A stretch of DNA of 64,000 nucleotides. Source: Henckelia pumila (lineage: Eukaryota; Streptophyta; Magnoliopsida; Lamiales; Gesneriaceae). The stretch is taken from the NCBI RefSeq assembly GCF_033568475.1, contig NC_133123.1, positions 150,799,753 to 150,863,752 of the forward strand, read 5' to 3'. The notes under the pieces were generated by a model, which was not told the origin of the DNA, did not search any database, and was given only the letters and a program-made list of their open reading frames with translations. The position numbers were made by a program, and so were the translations under genes. The stretch's first letter is position 1, and the number at the start of each line of letters is the position of its first letter. This document shows, one piece after another, positions 46,431 through 57,717 of this stretch.

Positions 46431-47194
46431 ATTTATGTAATAATATCATATCTGAATAATTTCTTTAAAGCCTCTTGTTATTTCATGCTCATATTTTATA
46501 ATTAAATTTATATACCATACGCCTTAAGGTAGAAAATAATTAAGGCTGTGCTGGGTGTCGTTGAAGGAGCTTGTGCAGAAACCATCTGTTGCGACTGCGT
46601 GGTTGGAGTGTGAGGAGAACTTCGTAAAACTCGGCAGGTATGACCCGACGACATTTTGGTCAAAGAGGTATTTAAATTTATTTCATCTTACGGAAGCATG
46701 TTGGACCCTAATTCGGAGTATATCGGCTGGAAACCTTGCGTAACTGATAGTCTTGCATGGCCGGGACTGGTTCGATAGGTTAACAATGCCACATACAAAG
46801 GATTAGTTGATAAACAATATTTAATTCAAAAATGGGGACCACTAGGGAGTTGAAATAAAGAAAATTGTGGTTAGGGAGTTAAGTTAAAGTTTGAAGGGTT
46901 GGTAGGAATTTTTAAATCATTTATCCATAAATTAACACATTTATTTATTAATAATCATTGTTTTATCTAATATTTAATTTAAATTTTTTCAAAGATTAGT
47001 GTCATGTACCATTATCTAATCTATAATTATATATATATATATATTGATTTAAAATTCTTATATTATTAATTTATAATCATCCAATCCATGAACCAAACAA
47101 TGTATAAAGATAATTAATATCTCGATTTTTAATGGATTAATGTTGAAATATGTATTTTCTCGTATTGTATTACATGAAAAAAATTGATTTCTTT
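46431..47194. other. Unassigned sequence after the pararetrovirus
   Basis: 46550-46800 is less AT-rich and has a 62-codon frame from 46555 (WLECEENFVKLGRYDPTTFW). It could be leader sequence of the pararetrovirus or a gene remnant; I do not recognise it. 46860-47190 is AT-rich with a (TA)n run near 47029-47044 and shows no gene. Confidence 0.3.
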
Positions 47195-47546
47195 GGTACC
47201 GTTTGGTACATGAGATGAAAGTGAGATGAGACACAAATTTTTACTCATCTTATGTTTCTCTCATTTTTTTGTTAACCCAATGATATCTCATGACCCGGTA
47301 TAACATTAGATGTAAGGCTTGATGACAAATACCTTTCAACCCATGATATTAGTGGAGGATGAGTGTCATATAAGTTAAATTGTGTCAAATTGACAATGGT
47401 GATTAAGAGAATAAACACAATAATCTTACAAAATCAAAAACATACAAAATAATATATTATTCATATCTATGTATTGCTTATCCACATCTTATCATCATGT
47501 TTTTATTCATCTATGGTACATCTCATCCATGATACCAAACGGTATC
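47195..47546. mobile_element. MITE (352 bp) with TACCGTTTGGTA-type inverted ends
   Basis: Starts GGTACCGTTTGGTAC and ends in the inverted counterpart ATACCAAACGGTATC. Homology of the two ends extends over about 24 bp with a few mismatches, continuing into ATGAGATGA / TCATCCAT. The interior has no coding capacity. Flanks TTT and TTA are compatible with a decayed 3-bp duplication, so a Tourist-type origin is possible. Confidence 0.65.
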
Positions 47547-47799
47547 TTACAGTTTGTAGATTAAGATTGGAGTATTACCTTAAGGTGGAGATTAATCTAG
47601 CTATCATACATCAAGCAAAGTAAGCTATGTGATTAGGGAAAAAATTCAAAATCAAGATCAATCATCAACTACGATTAGTTCTTTTTATAAAATTACGTGA
47701 GGTGCAACCTTGCAAGAAGGTGGATATAACTTATAAGTCGAGGAGAGGCATGTGGGAAGCTAGATTGTCGAAATTATGTTTACAATACCTTTTTTTTTT

Positions 47800-48115
47800 T
47801 TTTTCAATCTTCAAAACCACACCTTAAAGCGTAAAAACATAAGTATCAAACATCATAGCACAAACAAATAAAGCCATATGCATCGCCGGGACAGGGTTTC
47901 CAAGCAGAAAGGAAGCCATATTTCTAGATAATAACTAGACAATATAGGTACCAATAAAGTCATTCATCATTCAATCTTCAAAACCACAACTTAAAACATA
48001 AATAAAAACATAAGTATCAAACATCAGAGCACAAATAAAAAATGCCATATGCATCGCGGGAACAGGGTTTCCAAACAAAAAGGAAACCATATATATTTCT
48101 AAATAACTAGACATG
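47800..48115 (-). repeat. Diverged tandem duplication (period about 165 bp) downstream of the Pumilio-like gene
   Basis: The sequence from TCAATCTTCAAAACCACACC (47805) through GCCATATGCATCGCCGGGAC and TTTCTAGATAA (to about 47940) recurs with about 10% differences at 47971-48110. It lies 3' of the minus-strand Pumilio gene and may be its untranslated region. Confidence 0.75.
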
Positions 48116-48149
48116 ATTCCTCTTCCTTCTCTTATATAACAGAACATGA

Positions 48150-49130
48150 TTCTTAATTAGAACAAGTTTCTTCTTTTCTTATTCGTCAGAGCATTCTTTT
48201 CAGTGTGTCCAAGAAGCAGATGATCCAAAGTCTCACGTACAGTTCCGGTAGAGTGTTCCTTAGCAAATTGGAGGACATGGGTGCCATATGGATTTTGTAG
48301 GAGCCTCGAGGATGATTAATTATATCACTGATGATTTCAGGACCGTATGTTTCTTTGGATGCCTCAATCAATTTCTTTACTACATTGCTTCCATATTTGT
48401 TCCTAGACAGCATAAGCCAAGCTTGTCTCAGTTCACATGTAATAAATCTCATCATATTCGGCATCCCCAATCCTATAACATGCTGGACTACATGATTCAC
48501 GAATTCATCTAAACACAGAACAAATAAATTCACCCTTATTCCAGCGAGAAGGCGCCTTTGGCCGAAGAGATCACAGACATCTGATATGAGTAACTGCATA
48601 ATTCGGGATCCGCTTTCGCGACTTGCAAAAAATGATCAGCTATCTTTCCGACTATTTGCTCAGCCATGTCTGCAGTTTGGTGGAAGATTAATTGGTAGAA
48701 ATGGCCGACAACGCAGCTACCGATGGGATGGGTCACGAGCTCAATCAAGATTTTTTGGATATAATTGCTTGGGTGTGGAGAGAAACTCGACAAATTTCAT
48801 CATGGACCGGGATCCTTGAGAGTCGAAACAGAGTAAATTCAAATCAGCAGCGATCGAAAAAACCATCTGGTTCATCTGTTCTTCGTCACAGACATCGAAA
48901 AGCTTTTGAATTACAAAGCTACCGAACTCGTCCAACATCAGCAAACCTATGTGACCTTTTAAACATGTATAGATTATTTGGATGTCATCCTCCGATTTTC
49001 TTTCCTCGAGTTTCTGAAGCAATAACTTGTAACCGTGTGGATTTCTTGCTTCCAAAAGCAAATCGCACTTCAAATCCTTTAAAGAAGAAACAGGTGGCTG
49101 AAGATTGGTTGAAGCTCTATTGTAATCCAT
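48150..49130 (-). pseudogene. Pumilio/PUF-family RNA-binding protein gene, frameshifted
   Basis: PUF proteins bind mRNA 3' regions through about eight helical repeats. The start is at 49130 (MDYNRASTNLQPPV). The first frame (to 48741) has repeats with GHIGLLMLDEFGSFVIQKLF. The second (about 48775-48536) has HPIGSCVVGHFYQLIF. The third (about 48570-48300) has NHVVQHVIGLGMPN and RNKYGSNVVKKLIEASK, typical of PUF repeats 6-7. A last repeat reading PYGTHVLQFAKEHSTG follows near 48290 in yet another frame, ending near 48150. At least three frame changes (near 48760, 48540 and 48305) break a gene about 330 codons long. It is a pseudogene unless the assembly has indel errors. Confidence 0.75.
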
Positions 49131-49710
49131 CGGAAATCTGTGAGCGGATTAACGCGGTGGCTTTGGGGAGATTCGGGAAGGGAGTTTGAAGAACTAGGGT
49201 TTCAGATTGTATTCATCCGAACGAGAGAGCCGCACCGCTGTTTACAACACATGAGAAATTCTAATTAAACACATCGGATAATATTAAACCATGTCCGGAA
49301 TAATTACATTAGAAATTAAAGAAGAAGATGGAGTGACCCATCTCGCCGCATCAGTCAAAAAAACAGCTTCCTAACCAAAGCTTTTTAACCAAAACATAGG
49401 CCGCCTGATTCGTTGATCTAAACGCAAAAATAAAACTACAAAAAGAAAAATCCTTGGAAAGGATTATGTAATTTTGCAAAATAAGACCCAAACTAGAAGT
49501 GTGGTGGAATCAGATGCTAAAGTGGTGATTGAGGCTTTGAATTTGATATATTTGAAAAACCAATAGTACGGAGAATGTGAGGATGTTACGAAATGCAGCC
49601 AAACGTTAGTCCGGAGAATTTACCCAGTGTGCATCAAAGGTAGTGGCTGCGAGTTCTCACGTCACAAAAAAAAATGCTATACTTATCTCGAAACAAATTG
49701 TACAATATTA

Positions 49711-49885
49711 TAGAGATGTTTGCAACAAACCGATTTTTTTTCATGTATAAAATTATTATTTTTTTGGTGCACATTCTCTCATATGCTATGGGTACAAAAT
49801 TATAGAGATGTTTGCAACAAACCGATTTTTTTTCATGTATAAAATTATTATTTTTTTGGTGCACATTCTCTCATATGCTATGGGG
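49711..49885. repeat. 92-bp tandem duplication, two copies
   Basis: TAGAGATGTTTGCAACAAAC at 49711 recurs at 49803 and identity continues through a T-rich stretch to about 49884. Nearly perfect, so recent. Between 49262 and 49710 I see no gene. Confidence 0.85.
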
Positions 49886-49896
49886 GCAAATTCTAA

Positions 49897-50241
49897 GGTA
49901 GTGTTTCCAATAAATTATATTTTAGTAGAAAATATTAAATTTATAGATTGTAAAAATTAAGAAAAATAAAAAGTTGGTAGTATTTGAAAACAAATGTGAA
50001 AATCTAAAAATCAAATTTGGATAGTGTTTGATAAATATTTGAGTAGAGTGATTTTAAGTTTTAACATTGATCTTTTTATTAGAATCACTTTTGAAGAATC
50101 ATAATCACCATATAACTAGTTTTTGAATTTTAATTAAATTAATCATAAGCTAACGCATAATTTAGATTTAAGAAACATACAAAAATGATTTTTTTAAGCC
50201 AAAATCTAACAATCATTTTTTTAGTGTTTGTAAACACTCCC
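49897..50241. mobile_element. Tourist-like MITE (345 bp) with TAA target duplication
   Basis: Ends GGTAGTGTTTCCAA and the inverted counterpart TTGTAAACACTCCC; flanked by TAA at 49894-49896 and 50242-50244. Short inverted ends starting GG, a 3-bp TAA duplication and an AT-rich non-coding interior fit PIF/Harbinger-derived MITEs. Confidence 0.65.
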
Positions 50242-50559
50242 TAAAGTAAGAACATAGACGATCGAGGCAACCTCTAGGTTCACTATCTCGTTCTTCATGC
50301 GATGTGTGGCATGGTGAACATAACAAGAAGTTCTAATTGTTAACATCCAATGTGTATTTAATTTATTGTTCGTAATTTCTTTTTGAGGGTTGATATTTGA
50401 TGGGTATAAGTATATTTTTAATATACTTAAAATATATAAATAAATTAAGTTGGTCAATTTGCGAGAATCATATTTTTAAAATGACTAATTCTTAATTTTG
50501 AAATTCTGAAGGATTAAATTTGCATTTTTAAACCTTAGCAGGGTTAATTATCAATTTTT

Positions 50560-50900
50560 GGCATTGGAGGCTCAATGTGTAATTAAACTCCATTTTGTCT
50601 ATAAATACCACTCAAGCTTTCCATTTCAAGTAAGTGACTATTTGGTTTATAAAAGCTCTCTGCTCTCTTGTTTTGTGTGGAGGTGATCGCTGATTTGAGC
50701 GTCGGAGGATTTTCGCCGGGTGATCACCCGGCGCCTTTAACGTGTGTTCGTGAATCAGGTGACAGCCCAAAAGGAGGACGTACGACTTCTTCAAGTGACC
50801 AAAGAAGTAGGAAGCCAGGAGATCGTTCCCCTCTGCAAGTGACCAAAGAAGCAGGAGATCAGGAGGACGTACAACTTTTTAATTTATTTGCTGATTAAGG
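50560..50900 (+). repeat. LTR-like fragment (TATA box plus leader), possibly Ty3/gypsy Tat-type
   Basis: TATAAATA at 50600-50607 is followed by a T/C-rich tract and then GGTGATCGCTGATTTGAGCG and TCGGAGGATTTTCGCCGGG, wording I associate with the start of transcribed LTR sequence in Tat/Athila-like plant elements. Small direct repeats (AAGTGACCAAAGAAG twice, GGAGGACGTAC twice) follow. No matching second LTR, primer site or ends were found, so it may be a fragment or solo LTR. Confidence 0.4.
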
Positions 50901-51500
50901 AGATAATTATTTCGCCCGCATCAATATTTATAATTATGAGGTATTGTTGATTAATTCTATATTGATTTGAATGCACCCGGAATATTTTGATTTGAAATCT
51001 TTGATATATAAAATGTATTGGGGTGAAAAAAATTTCACTCATAAAAAATCGAAAAATAACTCATGAAGATCATATGCTTGATAAAAATAATAGAATGCCA
51101 ATCAAACATCGCTACAATGATTCTGACCAAATGCACAGAACGACAACTTAAACTTAGAGATATACAATCAAACCGAGTTGTTTCGAACTCATTAATGTTT
51201 GGATTTGACTAGGTAGTTTATTAGTCTACGATCGAGCTGAAGTTGAGATTTATTTAAAAAATATATTCATGGCTCAGGAACTTATTCGAGCTTTTATCGA
51301 GATTTAAAAATATAAAATTACAAATTTAAGTATTCATTAAAAACTAAATTGTATATTTTAGAAAATTAAAAACTAATTTATTAGGTTATAAAAATATCGC
51401 TTACAAGCTTTTTTAATTTGTAGCCTGTAGGATGAAAGTAAAATGATGCAATCCTGATATATATATATTGTTCGTTACAAGATGGTGATTTTAGGTTTTT
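50901..51500. other. AT-rich intergenic sequence
   Basis: No open frame of interest, no repeat ends and no RNA gene seen. Confidence 0.5.
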
Positions 51501-51606
51501 GCAGAGTTGATAACGATCGAGGTGCTGACCGCTGATGCTTGTAAGGTTCTTGATGACATGCTTCCGAACGATCGAGTGCTAACCGAATTTGGTTTCATAC
51601 CGAAAA

Positions 51607-51999
51607 TGTGACGCCCGGGGCTGAAGAGGCATGGAGTGATCGCCGGTGCCAAGAGGTTGCACGAACAATGAGCGGCTCCTGGTAGGCTTCTTCTAGGTGG
51701 AGGGAGACATGAATGAACCGATCCCATGCCGAAATGAGAGGGATTCTGAGATGTGTAAGTATAGGACTACATGGTTGAAGAGGGCTTAAAAAATTTCATA
51801 TGTACTATTCATATCAAGAAGGTGCATTTTTTTTTCGGAAGCTTATCACATAAGAACTTCAAAGTTAAGCGTGCTTGACTTGGGGCAATTATAGGATGGG
51901 TGACCCCCTGGAAAGTTTTACAAGGTGCGTGTGAGTGAGAATATAAGCACGCTGAAAAGACCCGTCTTGATACCCGTTTTGATACAGTGGAGCGTTACA
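51607..51999 (+). mobile_element. Solo LTR of a Cassandra-type TRIM retrotransposon (393 bp)
   Basis: Opens TGTGACGCCCGGGG and closes GGAGCGTTACA. GAAAA at 51602-51606 is repeated at 52000-52004, an exact 5-bp target duplication. It contains a 5S rRNA-derived block (51845-51930) and then AAGCACGCTGAAAAGACCCG, which I recognise as Cassandra LTR sequence. There is no interior, so it is a solo LTR left by recombination between two LTRs. Cassandra elements are short, non-coding and carry a 5S-type RNA polymerase III promoter. Confidence 0.85.
51845..51930 (+). promoter_or_regulatory. 5S rRNA-like sequence inside the Cassandra LTR
   Basis: AAGTTAAGCGTGCTTG and GGATGGGTGACC match plant 5S rRNA, including its internal control region (A box, intermediate element, C box). 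Several changes and loss of the 5S ends show this is not a functional 5S gene. Confidence 0.75.
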
Positions 52000-52346
52000 G
52001 AAAAATAGTTGGGGTTTAATTATAATGCTATCAGGGCATGTATGACGATCGAGGTGAAGAGCTATTTAAAGGTGATTGTTCGGTTCATTCAGTAATCAAA
52101 TTAGGTTTCAGCAATATTGGTAAAATTGATGAAGCTTGTGAAGTTTTATGTGAGTTGTTAAGGCATGGGAAAAGTCCGCATATCGACGCATATATGGGAC
52201 AAAATTTTACCTAGCTAGGATTTATGAGGCATGCAGAAGACACACAAGATTTGGTTGAACTACTTCCAACACATTTCATCTCATGCATGCAGCACTTGTA
52301 AGATGTTTGTATGAGCAACTACATGCATCATATATATTTGTATTAT

Positions 52347-55300
52347 CATTACATAAAAAGTAAGTTTTAAGAGCGTTTTTTTAAGAGCGGTTTGATAACT
52401 GCTCTAAAATACTACATTTTTCCCACCGGTTTTTTAGACCGCTCTAATACTCTGACATTCAAAAGCGGTTAATATACCAATCTAAAATAAGATCAATAGG
52501 ATCGGTTTCACAAAAACCGCTGCTATAGTATTTGACCAGCTACACCGGCCAATAAACGCTCTAATATAAACTAATAGCAACGGTTTGTTCATTTATTAGA
52601 GCTGTTTAAATCCGCTCTTAAAACTGAACCAACCCGACCCACCGCTAATGTATCGTCAATTTTGTATAGAGTTCTTAGCCGTACTTGCTATTCTTTGTAT
52701 GTGTAACATATATAATATAATCTTTTCAAAAATATATATATATAATATAATGAATTATCACTTTTCCATTAGTCAATTCATTATTTCAGCTGAGTTATTT
52801 ATTAGTTATTATAATAAATATTTAAGTTCACTTAATTATTTCACAAAATGGAAGGGACAAAATTAAAATTTGTTTTTATAGTTATTTTAATTATGTGAGT
52901 TATACATTAAATTATTATAAAATAATTTACAAATTTTTTTTAATAAAATTTTTATTAGTGTAAGATAAAAATAAAAATAAAAATAGATATAATAAACTAA
53001 AATAATGCCCAAATGTTTCTGTATATTTATAACCTAAGATTTTAAAAATATTTGTTTGCATAGATGAAGATCGCCGGATCATGTTTATGAATATTATTAA
53101 AATTATTAATTATAACCTAATAATAATAATTAATTAAATAGATAATAATACATAAGTAAATAACAGCTGGTAATATTAATACTGAAATTATTAAGTTTAT
53201 TTGTGGATTTTTTCTCACTCTCGCGCGCAGAAGTTCTCCCCTCGCGCCTCTAGTTCCCACCTCTCGGAATTGCTTTCTCATGGCGAAATTCTACTACGGA
53301 ATCCGATTTCAACCGCTTTTGGTTTTTGGAGGTTCATTGTAGCTTAAGATTTTTTTAGATATTTTGTTCTTTGTGAATCGGATTTTCAGAATCTTGATTT
53401 TCAGAAAAATGCACCGAATCCTTCTATCGATGATTCTGGTTGCAATTGCTCTTGATTTTAGGAGGTACATTGCAATTGCTCTTAATTTCCTTTTTTCTTC
53501 TTCTAATAACGCTAATTTTTGTTGAAAAACAATTGATTTCGCTAAGTTCGATTGAAAAATAGAAGTCTATTTTTCTAGTTTCCAGAAAATTCGGAAAGGG
53601 AGACAGATTGGAGGAGATACTAACTTAACAAATTTGAGCTTAAGCTTCATGGTAAACATATATGTTTTTTTTTAATCTGTTAGGATTAATTGGCTTCAAC
53701 TTGATAAATTCTAAACTTGGCTCTTTTGTGTTTTGTTTTTGGATGTTATTCGTTAGAGATTTCAAGGTTATTCCAATTAATTGGCTTCAAACTTGATAAA
53801 CCGAAACTCAGGGAAGTTTGGCTTTTGATACAAAAGGCGGACTCGTGAGTTGGAAGGAGGTGACTTTTTTTCTTTTTTACATGAAGTGTGATTAATTCGT
53901 TTAAACTTATTATTCAAGGTTCAAGAAATTATATCCATTGGTTATTGAGTAGTGTCACTTTCCAGATTACGTGTGTAGGAGTTTTGGTTTAAGTGTTATT
54001 TTTGAATATAATGTTAGTTTGAGATCTTCAAATTTCTTAAACAACACTAGCCTAAATTTCTTAATAAATTTCCTGTCTTTTGTCACTGCATGCTTGGGAG
54101 TAATATATGAATAATTAATTAGTCAATTTAATTATCTAATGGAATAACTTTGTTATAGATATTGCCTTATAAATGCGTTCATTCCGCCAATTATTGCCTG
54201 ATAAATGCGTTTCAGTATGAGTTCTATCAAGTAATGATTGCTTTTTGGATGAACTTTCTAAGTATTGTGAGTTTTTTTTTTGGGTTGTGTTTGAGTTCTA
54301 TGGAGGTGTTGATGGAGAGAAGCAAGAGTTTTGTGACTGCATTACCTGTGATTCTCTGGCAAATGTCATAATAACTGTTTATACTCTTATTATATTTGAG
54401 TTTTTGGCTAGAAACATTGGATCAGATCTGGGAAAAGAATAGTATGTGATTGTGAAGATTTGTCTTAACTTTATTTTGACTTCATTTTTGTCTTTTTTGC
54501 TTCTTAGTGGACAGAAGGACAGTAAATTCGAGTAATAGTTCTAGAACTGGATTTGACGTTGAGATATATAAATTACCTTGGTTGAGTTCCATTAGGTTCG
54601 ATTTTTAGGTCCCTGTATAGAACGTGAATGATTATTTTTGTACAAAATTGCATGTCAGCGATGGAAAATCTGGAGTTATGCAATTTGGGAAGTTTGTACA
54701 GTTCTATATCGTGTTAGTTTATTTAGGTGATGATTTTGTTCAATTCTTTTTTAACAATACGATTTTATTTGATTTCGGTGATAACAGTGGTGTTTTTTTT
54801 ATGATACTGGCTTTCTGTGTTTTTTATGCTCATGCATGGTTTCTATTCGTCGCAATTTTCACAACTCTATATTTTCAGCCTCCATAAACAGATGCAAAAA
54901 CAACAACGGCAAAATTTAACATGTGTTTTGCAAAGTATGATGAGTGGAGCTGTCGAAAGATCACATGGACATGAATCTTTACCAGCACAGGTAAAATGAA
55001 GAATTTAAATTTAACAAATGAGTTATTAAAAATTAATTGTAAAAGTACATAATGATTTAAAATCCAATTTATTTTTCTAGATGGCTGCGAAGTTGACATA
55101 TATTATACAACAATACATGTCAAATGCTTCAAAAAGTATTCGTGGACATCAATCACCGTCGAATTGAAAGAGTATTATTAGAGAGGGCTTTAAAGAAATT
55201 TACGAATACTTTTGTTTATTGGTAACATTACAAACGATTAATGTGTTATTTCGTATTTGGTTTGTAAGGATTATATTTTGATTTTATGGAATGAAAATAT

Positions 55301-55838
55301 GGATGTTTTAGCTGTTTTATTTATTTGTTTTTGAATCGATGCAGTTTGTGAACGAAAACTTAAAATTTGACTATCAAATATGATACATAAGAACTCATTA
55401 AAATAAGGATTTAAGAGCAGTTTCAAACCGCTTCTACATAAACTTTATTAGTGCGGTTATTAAAACCGCTCCTGGACATTGCTTTTAAAGCGGTTAATAA
55501 ATCGATCTAATTACGCATTTACAAGAGCGGTCCCGTAAACCAGTCTAATATAAGAGTTTTTAGAGCGGTTCTAAACCGCTCTTATAGAGCTCTTCAAAAG
55601 CGGTTCGTAAACCGCTCTAATTTTATATTTTATTCAAACGTTTAACAACCGCTCTTAAAACCAATATTTTAGAGCGGTTTCTATATATATACCAACATCT
55701 GTTATATCCTATCGAATTGATCCTACGATCGTCAACACAAAGAGCGTTTGTCAAACCGGTGTAAATTATTTTAGATCAGTCTAAAACCGCTCTAAAAGAC
55801 TTATATAACCGCTGTTATATATATTTTTTTTTGTAGTG
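52347..55838. mobile_element. CACTA-like element E (3.5 kb), non-autonomous
   Basis: The right end TTTTTTTTGTAGTG (to 55838) is the inverse of CACTACAAAAA; the left end CATTACATAAAAAG at 52347 is a decayed counterpart. TAT flanks both sides (52344-52346 and 55839-55841), the 3-bp duplication expected for CACTA. Both subterminal regions (52370-52620 and 55410-55800) are packed with direct and inverted copies of AGAGCGGTTT. No transposase is seen. A less AT-rich block at 53215-53345 and spliced-looking blocks near 54890-54990 and 55081-55168 suggest transcribed or captured sequence. Confidence 0.7.
53215..55170 (+). other. Possible transcribed or captured gene segments in element E
   Basis: 53215-53345 has a CT-rich, leader-like composition with an ATG at 53280. 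54890-54990 reads KQMQKQQRQNLTCVLQSMMS and ends at CAG|GTAAAA; after a TTTTTCTAG acceptor, 55081-55168 reads MAAKLTYIIQQYMSNASKSI and stops. These could be two exons of one gene. I do not recognise the product. Confidence 0.3.
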
Positions 55839-55841
55839 TAT

Positions 55842-56995
55842 TTTTGTGTTTCGTTTACTGCCGCTTTCCCGGTAACAATATGTTACTTATCCATTAATCT
55901 GTACTTTTCAGAGAAACATTAGCTGGATATATAATCTAGCTAGCTAGTATCTAACATACACAATCAGGTGCCTGTGTTTTCTCCACCTTTAACATCATGT
56001 TTTCCCATGTAATACTGAGTTGTATTGTGTATATGTATTTAATACCAACCATCCCGTGTTTGGGTAATGATAATTTACATAAGAATCTTAAGAGTCCATG
56101 TAACATTAAACACTAATCAATATATAGGGCGTAGCCGGATATGTTTTTGACTCTGGGCTAATTAATACAATAAAAAACAAAGTATTATAAATAAATTTAA
56201 AAATTAAAATATAATAAAATATTAATTTTTAATTAAAGAACACATGCAAAATATTAAATGATAACAACAAATATTACATAGTGACATTAAAAGATATATA
56301 TAAAATACTGAAGATGTGTCCTGCGGTTTTTAATATAACTAATCAATTATTGAATCAATATCGATACTCGCAACAAACTATTTTAACGCAATATTCATAA
56401 AATTTGCCAATTGAACTCTTTTTCGATCTAATTCATCGCGCCCTCTTAATGTCAATATGTTTAAAAGTATATCCCAGCTAAATCAATGATAGAAATGTCA
56501 AAGTTACAAATATATATTTTACAATGACACCATATAGTAAATGGTGTCATTGTAAAATATTCTTGAAATCACGTTTTACTCAAAAACCATAATAAGTGCT
56601 CGATATTTAAGAGAGACAAATATATTAGTAACTCAAAATCATAGCTTAATGAAAATTTGTTTACTTGATTAAAATTCTGCGAAAGTTAAAATACTAAATT
56701 TCACTACTCAACCAATATTTTATCAAGCAACTTGAAAACAAGATTGTGTTTTCATCATTTAAAAATCAAATTACACAATCTGGTATCCCATAATTAATAT
56801 GTATGGCTATTTATAAAACACAAGGTACACCATAAATATTTTTCTTATTTCAGTAACTCAATTTGCTTATCATGTTTTGCTCGGCTGATGATTTTATATA
56901 TTCAAATATTTAGTTTGCAATTATTAAATCCTAACTTCAATAGTGTATTTTATAGTCATGTCATCAATAAATTAATTAATCAATCTAGCAATTAA
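55842..56995. other. AT-rich intergenic sequence with a perfect 18-bp hairpin
   Basis: No gene seen. 56516-56533 (ATTTTACAATGACACCAT) is followed after 7 nt by its exact reverse complement at 56541-56558. A GGGCGTAGCCGGAT sequence near 56127 resembles the ends of some hAT MITEs, but no clear partner was established. Confidence 0.5.
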
Positions 56996-57000
56996 CGTTG

Positions 57001-57370
57001 AGCAGCTGCTGGATTTTTTATTATTATGTATGCTTTTCTTCCTTGTTTATGGGTTTGTTCAGTTGTGAATGGATATAGATAAAGTTCTGAAATGGGCAGC
57101 TGCTGGTTTTTTATTCTTCTCTATGCTTTTCTTCCTTGTTTCTGGGTTTGTTCAGTTTGTGAATGAGTATAGATAAAGTTCTGAAATGAGCAGCTGCTTG
57201 TTTTTTTTTTCTTCTGTATGCTTTCTGGGTTTGTTCAGTTTGTATATGGATATGAATGAAGATGTGAAATTATGCTCTGCTGGTTTTTTATTCTTCTGTA
57301 TGCTTTTCTCCCACTGTTTCTGGGTTCAATATTTTGTGAAAGGATATGAATGAAGATGTGAAATGATGCA
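57001..57370 (+). repeat. Four diverged tandem copies of a unit of about 85-95 bp
   Basis: Units begin near 57001, 57095, 57190 and 57275, each with GCAGCTGCTGG- or CTCTGCTGG-like starts, then T-rich sequence, TTCTTCTGTATGCTTTTC, a TTTCTGGGTTTGTTCAGTTT block and GATATGAATGAAGATG- or GATATAGATAAAGTT-like ends. They lie upstream of the Transposase_24-like fragment and may be an intron of the same element. Confidence 0.75.
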
Positions 57371-57717
57371 TACGAAGCGGTTTTATATTCTTTTGTTTTT
57401 AAAAGTTCTGCTTTGTGAATGACAGAATGATCCTTGAAAGATTCTGAAGTTTTGTTTTGGCATGATTTTGTGTTCCTTTTTTGACAAGTTTTGTTCTTTC
57501 TGATGATGATAACATATCAAGATGGTTTTCACATATGGAGTTTGGATGGGTACTAGGAGGTTTATGCACATGGATTTATTCAATTTTTTTTTCTAGGTAC
57601 ATCTTTACTTGATTTGGGTAAGTACCAAGTGTCTTATGCTTCATCTGCTATTATATGTTAATGAATTTATTGTTATGTTTTACATTTATTTACTTGCTAA
57701 ATTTTTTTTAGGCTGAA

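Larger units (their letters stand above)
51508..52190 (+). pseudogene. PPR (pentatricopeptide repeat) gene remnant, split by a Cassandra LTR
   Basis: 51508-51606 reads DACKVLDDMLPNDRVLTE and then FGFIPK in one frame, and about 52068-52205 reads NIGKIDEACEVLCELLRHGK and ends at a stop. Both match the helix pairs of PPR repeats, in proteins that bind organelle RNA. The Cassandra LTR (51607-51999) lies between them. Only one to three repeats survive and the frame is not continuous, so this is a decayed fragment that was already a target when the LTR arrived. Confidence 0.55.

Noticed and set aside
48692..49189. Plus-strand protein across the Pumilio locus
   Set aside because: It overlaps the minus-strand PUF repeats and has no recognisable motif of its own.
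51845..51930. Functional 5S rRNA gene
   Set aside because: Only the central part resembles 5S rRNA, with many changes, and it lies within a TG...CA unit flanked by GAAAA duplications; it is the 5S-derived part of a Cassandra LTR.
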